A DNA stretch of 19,108 nt from JBJKPP01 sp046706145 (GTDB lineage: Bacteria; Bacteroidota; Ignavibacteria; Ignavibacteriales; Ignavibacteriaceae), in NCBI GenBank assembly GCA_046706145.1, contig JBJKPP010000297.1, positions 1-19,108 of the forward strand, in the 5' to 3' direction. Position numbers and translations under genes: made by a program. The notes beneath the pieces were generated by a model, which had not been told where the DNA came from, did no database searches, and worked only from the letters and a program-made list of their open reading frames with translations. Every line of letters starts with the position of its first letter. Positions within the stretch are counted from its first letter, which is position 1. This document shows positions 14,962 to 19,108 of the stretch, one piece after another.

Positions 14962-15435
14962 ATGGATTTGAATTTGATAAAAAAGCTTGTAAAAGTTGTA
15001 GATACAAGCGAAATAACTGATTTGGAAGTTGAGGAAAATGGACTCAGAGTTAAAATTGCGAAAAAGATAAGAACTGAGAAACAGATTATCCAGCCACAGA
15101 TTCTGGCTAGTCCTAATCCCGGTTTGGAAGTTTCAGTTCAAGAACCCGGCAAAGAATTACCACAAGAAAAAAGCGAAGATGTTAAAAAAGGAAATTTCCA
15201 TGAGGTACGATCCCCAATAGTTGGAAGTTTTTATAGAGCACCGGCTCCCGATGCCGATTCCTATGTCCAAGTTGGTGACCAAGTTACTGTTGGGTCTGTT
15301 TTATGTATTATAGAAGCTATGAAACTTATGAACGAAATTGAGTCGGATGTGGCAGGTAAGATTGTTAAAATATTGGTAGAAAATGGTAAACCTGTTGAAT
15401 ACAATCAACCTCTTTTTTTAATCCAGACCGACTAA
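14962..15435 (+). CDS. accB: biotin carboxyl carrier protein of acetyl-CoA carboxylase
   Basis: Carries biotin between the biotin carboxylase and carboxyltransferase parts of acetyl-CoA carboxylase, the first step of fatty-acid synthesis. The 157 residues show an N-terminal dimerisation region (MDLNLIKKLVKVVDTSEI, then LEVEENGLRVKI), a Pro/Glu-rich flexible linker and a C-terminal biotinyl domain from about residue 80. The biotinylated Lys is Lys121 in the EAMKLMNE motif. A thumb-type segment (YRAPAPDADSYVQVG) is typical of AccB. An AAAGG lies before ATG 14962. accC follows 17 bp after the stop codon. Confidence 0.97.
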   Translation: MDLNLIKKLVKVVDTSEITDLEVEENGLRVKIAKKIRTEKQIIQPQILASPNPGLEVSVQEPGKELPQEKSEDVKKGNFHEVRSPIVGSFYRAPAPDADSYVQVGDQVTVGSVLCIIEAMKLMNEIESDVAGKIVKILVENGKPVEYNQPLFLIQTD

Positions 15436-15452
15436 TCTAAGACGGATAAAAA

Positions 15453-16796
15453 TTGTTCAAAAAAATTCTCATTGCAAACCGCGGCGAAATAGCCTTAAGA
15501 ATAATTAGAACCTGCAAAGAGTTGGGGATAAAAACCGTTGCAGTTTATTCGGAAGCCGACAAGAATTCGCTGCATGTAACTTTCGCTGATGAAGCCGTCT
15601 GCATAGGTTCTCACCAAAGTAGAGACAGCTATCTGAAGATTCCCTCATTAATTTCAGCAGCACATATTACAGGTGCAGATGCTATTCATCCTGGCTATGG
15701 ATTTTTGGCTGAGAACGCAAGTTTTTCTGAAATTTGTCAAGAATCGGACATAAGATTTATTGGTCCTACTCCAGCAATGATAACCTCAATGGGCGATAAA
15801 TCATTAGCGAAGGAAACAGTAAAGAAAAATGATGTACCCACGGTTCCTGGCAGTGATGGGGTTGTTACTGAATTAAATGAAGGATTAAATATCAGTCACG
15901 AAATAGGATTTCCTGTTATTATAAAAGCTTCTGCAGGCGGAGGCGGCAAGGGGATGAGAATTGTTTGGGAGGAGAGCGAGTTTGAAAGAGCTTTTCAAAT
16001 GGCTAGAAACGAAGCAGAATCCGCTTTTGCAAATCCGGATGTTTACATAGAAAAATTTGTTGAAAACCCAAGACATATTGAAATCCAGGTGCTTGGCGAT
16101 AGTCATGGAAATATTTTCCAGTACGGTGAAAGAGACTGCACAATTCAGAGGAGGCATCAGAAATTAATTGAGGAATCTCCCTCAACAATAATTGATTCGG
16201 AATTGAGAAGAAAGATGGGGGAGGCAGGAATTCTCGCTGCAAAAGCAATTAACTATGAAGGTGCTGGCACAGTAGAATTTTTACTTGATAAAAATAGAAA
16301 TTTCTATTTTATGGAAATGAATACCAGGATTCAGGTAGAGCATCCGGTCACAGAAATGATTTATGATGTTGATCTTGTCAGGCAGCAAATATTAGTTGCT
16401 GCAGGAGAAAAAATTGACACACTTCCCCATAAGGCTAGAGGTCACAGCATGGAATTTAGAATTAATGCTGAAGACCCGTATAAAGATTTTATGCCGTCGC
16501 CGGGAAAAATTGAGTCTCTGCATTTGCCAGGCGGTTTCGGGGTAAGAGTTGATTCTCATATTTACCAAGGTTATGTTATGCCTCCTTATTATGATTCGCT
16601 GCTTGCCAAATTGATTGTTTGGGGTAAAAACAGGACTAATGTAATAGCACGGGCAAGGAGAGCACTCGACGAATTCGTAGTAGAAGGAATAAAAACTACA
16701 ATTCCGCTTCATGCTCATATCTTAGAAGATGAAAGATTTATAAGTGGTAACTTTGATACGAGTTTTTTGGATACATTTCAGTTGAACAAAAAATAA
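15453..16796 (+). CDS. accC: biotin carboxylase subunit of acetyl-CoA carboxylase
   Basis: ATP-dependent carboxylation of the biotin on AccB by bicarbonate. The 447 residues match the family length. Visible are the start MFKKILIANRGEIALRI, the HPGYGFLAEN signature, the ATP-grasp glycine loop KASAGGGGKGMR beginning at Lys158, and the EMNTRIQVEHPVTEM active-site segment with Glu288 and Arg292 at the same numbers as in E. coli AccC. Translation must start at TTG 15453: the family's conserved N-terminus begins exactly there and no in-frame ATG lies nearby. No carboxyltransferase genes (accA/accD) are in the window, so they must be elsewhere. Confidence 0.97.
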   Translation: MFKKILIANRGEIALRIIRTCKELGIKTVAVYSEADKNSLHVTFADEAVCIGSHQSRDSYLKIPSLISAAHITGADAIHPGYGFLAENASFSEICQESDIRFIGPTPAMITSMGDKSLAKETVKKNDVPTVPGSDGVVTELNEGLNISHEIGFPVIIKASAGGGGKGMRIVWEESEFERAFQMARNEAESAFANPDVYIEKFVENPRHIEIQVLGDSHGNIFQYGERDCTIQRRHQKLIEESPSTIIDSELRRKMGEAGILAAKAINYEGAGTVEFLLDKNRNFYFMEMNTRIQVEHPVTEMIYDVDLVRQQILVAAGEKIDTLPHKARGHSMEFRINAEDPYKDFMPSPGKIESLHLPGGFGVRVDSHIYQGYVMPPYYDSLLAKLIVWGKNRTNVIARARRALDEFVVEGIKTTIPLHAHILEDERFISGNFDTSFLDTFQLNKK

Positions 16797-16842
16797 ATTT
16801 ATTAAATAATTGACATATCTACGATAATTAAAAGGCGAAAAA

Positions 16843-17223
16843 ATGAATCTGCCGGAAAATCTAAAATATACAAAAGACCACGAATGGATTTCAGTAAAGG
16901 ATAATATCGGTACTATAGGGGTTACAGATTATGCTCAAGGAGAATTAGGTGATGTTGTTTTTGTTGATTTTGGTACCAGCAAAAAGGAATTTAAAAAAGG
17001 TGAATCATTTTGTACAATAGAAGCCGTGAAAACTGTAAGCGATGTTTATACTCCTGTAAGTGGAAAGGTAATTGAATTCAACAAAAGTTTAAATGACTCT
17101 CCCGAAAAGATAAACTCAAATCCTTATGATGAAGGCTGGATAATAAAAATTGAACTTACAGACAAGGGTGAATTAGAAGGTCTTTTGGATGTGAATGCTT
17201 ATAAAGAGCTTATTGGACAATAA
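16843..17223 (+). CDS. gcvH: glycine cleavage system H protein
   Basis: Lipoyl carrier that shuttles the aminomethyl group between the P, T and L proteins during glycine breakdown. The 126 residues have the family layout: LKYTKDHEWI near the start, VTDYAQGELGDVVFVD, the lipoylation site Lys63 in EAVKTVSDVYTPVSG, and NSNPYDEGWIIKI near the end. AAAGGCG just before ATG 16843 acts as Shine-Dalgarno. It lies 46 bp after accC, so it may share its transcript. H proteins can also pass lipoate to other enzymes. The P, T and L partners are not in the window. Confidence 0.97.
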   Translation: MNLPENLKYTKDHEWISVKDNIGTIGVTDYAQGELGDVVFVDFGTSKKEFKKGESFCTIEAVKTVSDVYTPVSGKVIEFNKSLNDSPEKINSNPYDEGWIIKIELTDKGELEGLLDVNAYKELIGQ

Positions 17224-17289
17224 AAAATTTCCTTTTTGAAAAAGTAAATCCTTTCTGGATTTGCATTCTCGTTAAGAAACTATATCCCT

Positions 17290-18831
17290 TTGAATAATAA
17301 AGAAAATATTCTAATAATAGATTTTGGGGCACAATATTCTCAACTTATCACTAGAAAAGTCAGGGAGTTGAGAGTATTTTCAGAAATGCATCCGCATACA
17401 ATTTCTGTAAAAAAGGTTAAGCTAATTAATCCGTCCGGCATAATTTTATCGGGAGGGCCTAAAAGTGTTTATGATAAAGACTCGCCTTCATTAGATCCGG
17501 AAATATTAAAACTTGGTATTCCAATCTTAGGCATTTGCTACGGTTTGCAATTGATATGTAAACTAACAGGTGGAAAAGTAAAACCTGCTAAAGATAGAGA
17601 ATATGGAAAAGCAAAGTTGAATGTTAATAGTGAAAATATCTTGTTTAAAAATGTAAAGAGAAATTCGACCGTTTGGATGAGTCACGGCGATTATTTAACA
17701 GGGCTGCCAAAAGAATTTAAAATTATAGGAAAATCTGAGCACTCGCCTATCTGTGCGATAGCTAATGATAAGAAGAAAATATACGGAGTTCAGTTTCACC
17801 CTGAAGTGAATCATACGCAAGAAGGAACAAAGATACTTAGCAACTTCGTTCATAAAATTTGTGGCTGTGCTAGTGATTGGACCCCTGGTAATTTTATTAA
17901 GAAAAGTGTCAAACAAATAAAGAATACAGTAGGTGATGCGAAAGCCATTTGTGCCTTAAGTGGGGGAGTTGATTCCACTGTTGCCGCCGTGTTAGTTAAA
18001 AAATCTATCGGACAAAACCTAACATGTATTCACATTGATACAGGATTAATGAGGAAGAATGAAAGTGCAGAAATAAAAAAAGTATTTAGCAAAAAGCTTC
18101 ATCTAAAAGTGATCTATATAGATGCGTCTAAAATATTCTTAAATAGATTAAAAGGAATAACAGACCCTGAGAAAAAAAGGAAAATAATTGGAAATACTTT
18201 TATTCAATTGTTTGAGAAAGAAGCCCGGAAAATTAAAGGTGCAAAATATTTGGTTCAAGGAACTTTATATCCTGATGTTATAGAATCAGTATCGGTGAAA
18301 GGGGTTTCTGTAACTATCAAAACACACCATAATGTTGGCGGATTACCGAAGAGGATGAATTTAAAACTCATCGAACCTTTCCGGGAATTATTTAAAGATG
18401 AAGTAAGAAAAGTTGGTGAAGACCTGAGAATCCCGAAAGAATTTATTGAGAGACATCCTTTCCCAGGCCCAGGCCTTGCTGTAAGAATTTTAGGAGAAAT
18501 AACAAAGCCTAAACTTGATTATTTGAGAGAGGCTGACGATATTTTTATTAAAGAAATAAAAAATGCGGGTCTATATAACAATATTTGGCAAGCTTTTTCC
18601 GTATTTTTACCCATTAAGTCTGTCGGTGTAATGGGTGATGCCCGCACGTACGAAAAAGTATTGGCATTAAGAGCTGTTACTTCAAACGATGGAATGACCG
18701 CTGATTGGTATCCGTTCAGTAATGATTTTTTGGCGTTGGTTTCGAATAAGATTATTAATAAAGTTAAAGGAATTAATAGAGTAGTTTATGATATAAGCTC
18801 TAAACCTCCTTCAACAATTGAATGGGAATGA
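17290..18831 (+). CDS. guaA: GMP synthase (glutamine-hydrolysing)
   Basis: Makes GMP from XMP, glutamine and ATP. The 513 residues comprise a class I glutamine amidotransferase with catalytic Cys83 (GICYGLQ), His170 and Glu172 (QFHPEVNH), then an ATP-pyrophosphatase domain with the PP-loop SGGVDS (224-229), and a dimerisation domain ending in the family's usual KPPSTIEWE. Length and motifs are normal. The start is TTG 17290: the protein's conserved IDFGAQYSQL follows at once and no in-frame ATG lies nearby. A TPR gene begins just past, or overlaps, its stop codon. Confidence 0.98.
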   Translation: MNNKENILIIDFGAQYSQLITRKVRELRVFSEMHPHTISVKKVKLINPSGIILSGGPKSVYDKDSPSLDPEILKLGIPILGICYGLQLICKLTGGKVKPAKDREYGKAKLNVNSENILFKNVKRNSTVWMSHGDYLTGLPKEFKIIGKSEHSPICAIANDKKKIYGVQFHPEVNHTQEGTKILSNFVHKICGCASDWTPGNFIKKSVKQIKNTVGDAKAICALSGGVDSTVAAVLVKKSIGQNLTCIHIDTGLMRKNESAEIKKVFSKKLHLKVIYIDASKIFLNRLKGITDPEKKRKIIGNTFIQLFEKEARKIKGAKYLVQGTLYPDVIESVSVKGVSVTIKTHHNVGGLPKRMNLKLIEPFRELFKDEVRKVGEDLRIPKEFIERHPFPGPGLAVRILGEITKPKLDYLREADDIFIKEIKNAGLYNNIWQAFSVFLPIKSVGVMGDARTYEKVLALRAVTSNDGMTADWYPFSNDFLALVSNKIINKVKGINRVVYDISSKPPSTIEWE

Positions 18832-18835
18832 TGAA

Positions 18836-19108
18836 TTGAATGATAAAATTACAATTGATTACAAACTGGCAACTGCAAGCGAATTCATAAGTCGCGCCAA
18901 ATATCTTCACGCAATGCAAATCTACTTGTCTATTCTCGAAGAAGAACCGGATAATTTGGAAGCTAATTTTAACCTGGCTGAAATTTATATTCAGACTGGT
19001 AAATTAGAATCAGCTATAGACTTGTTAAGAAATTTATTGGAAAGAGAACCGGAAAATAAGGAGGCTAGGCTATACTTCGGTCAATTAATGTTGAGAAATT
19101 CTAGATGG
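18836..19108 (+). CDS. TPR-repeat protein, 3' end beyond the window
   Basis: An open frame of 91 codons reaches the end of the window with no stop codon. The first residues (NDKITIDYKLATASEFISRA) precede two TPR-like units, LHAMQIYLSILEEEPDNLEA and SAIDLLRNLLEREPENKEA, each a helix-turn-helix ending in the EPxN element. The start is uncertain: TTG 18836 is the shortest choice, and an in-frame TTG at 18818 would overlap guaA by 14 bases. No ATG lies between. TPRs mediate protein contacts, and the function of this one is unknown; the downstream part decides it. Confidence 0.7.
   Translation, partial: MNDKITIDYKLATASEFISRAKYLHAMQIYLSILEEEPDNLEANFNLAEIYIQTGKLESAIDLLRNLLEREPENKEARLYFGQLMLRNSRW

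Overview
The window looks like a piece of an AT-rich, Gram-negative, anaerobic or facultative bacterial chromosome, most probably from the Ignavibacteria / Chlorobiota-Bacteroidota side of the tree. The reasons are a secreted protein ending in a type IX secretion (T9SS) sorting domain of the 'LEQNYPNPFNPST' kind, weak or absent Shine-Dalgarno sites before many genes, TTG starts, two signal-peptide-bearing multiheme c-type cytochromes and an outer-membrane barrel. The phylum is an inference from these features; no rRNA gene is present to settle it.

Left part (1-7800), respiratory / electron-transfer block. A membrane-anchored TPR protein (cut by the window start) is followed by four same-strand, tightly spaced genes: an inner-membrane-anchored Fe-S/FAD/NAD(P)H oxidoreductase (814-2145), a 20-heme cytochrome c (2211-3824), a 22-heme cytochrome c whose start codon lies inside the last heme motif of the previous gene (3803-5476), and an outer-membrane beta-barrel protein ending in Phe (5538-7172). 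A high-potential iron-sulfur protein (HiPIP, 7392-7739) follows and ends at a clear intrinsic terminator (7759-7796). Together they look like a porin-cytochrome type conduit that could carry electrons between the cell interior, the periplasm and the outside, with 42 CxxCH heme sites in two neighbouring proteins. The oxidoreductase is odd in two ways: both ferredoxin motifs lack the second Cys, and its flavoprotein fold appears circularly permuted. This is the most interesting part of the window.

Middle part (7857-11450), mixed housekeeping: dapF (lysine/peptidoglycan precursor), a small dimeric alpha/beta-barrel-like protein, a PHP-domain metal-dependent hydrolase, a possible 53-aa minus-strand ORF in an otherwise empty 318-bp gap, a PAP2 membrane phosphatase, and tRNA-Arg(CCG).

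Right part (11448-19108): a membrane-anchored TPR protein, a secreted FG-GAP/seven-repeat beta-propeller protein with a T9SS sorting domain and a perfect-palindrome terminator, then efp, accB, accC (TTG start), gcvH, guaA (TTG start) and the first 91 codons of another TPR protein running off the end. efp-accB-accC are closely packed and probably one operon; accB/accC supply the biotin carrier and biotin carboxylase for fatty-acid synthesis, gcvH the lipoyl carrier of glycine cleavage, and guaA makes GMP. Everything supported in this window is on the + strand except the small ORF at 10188-10349.
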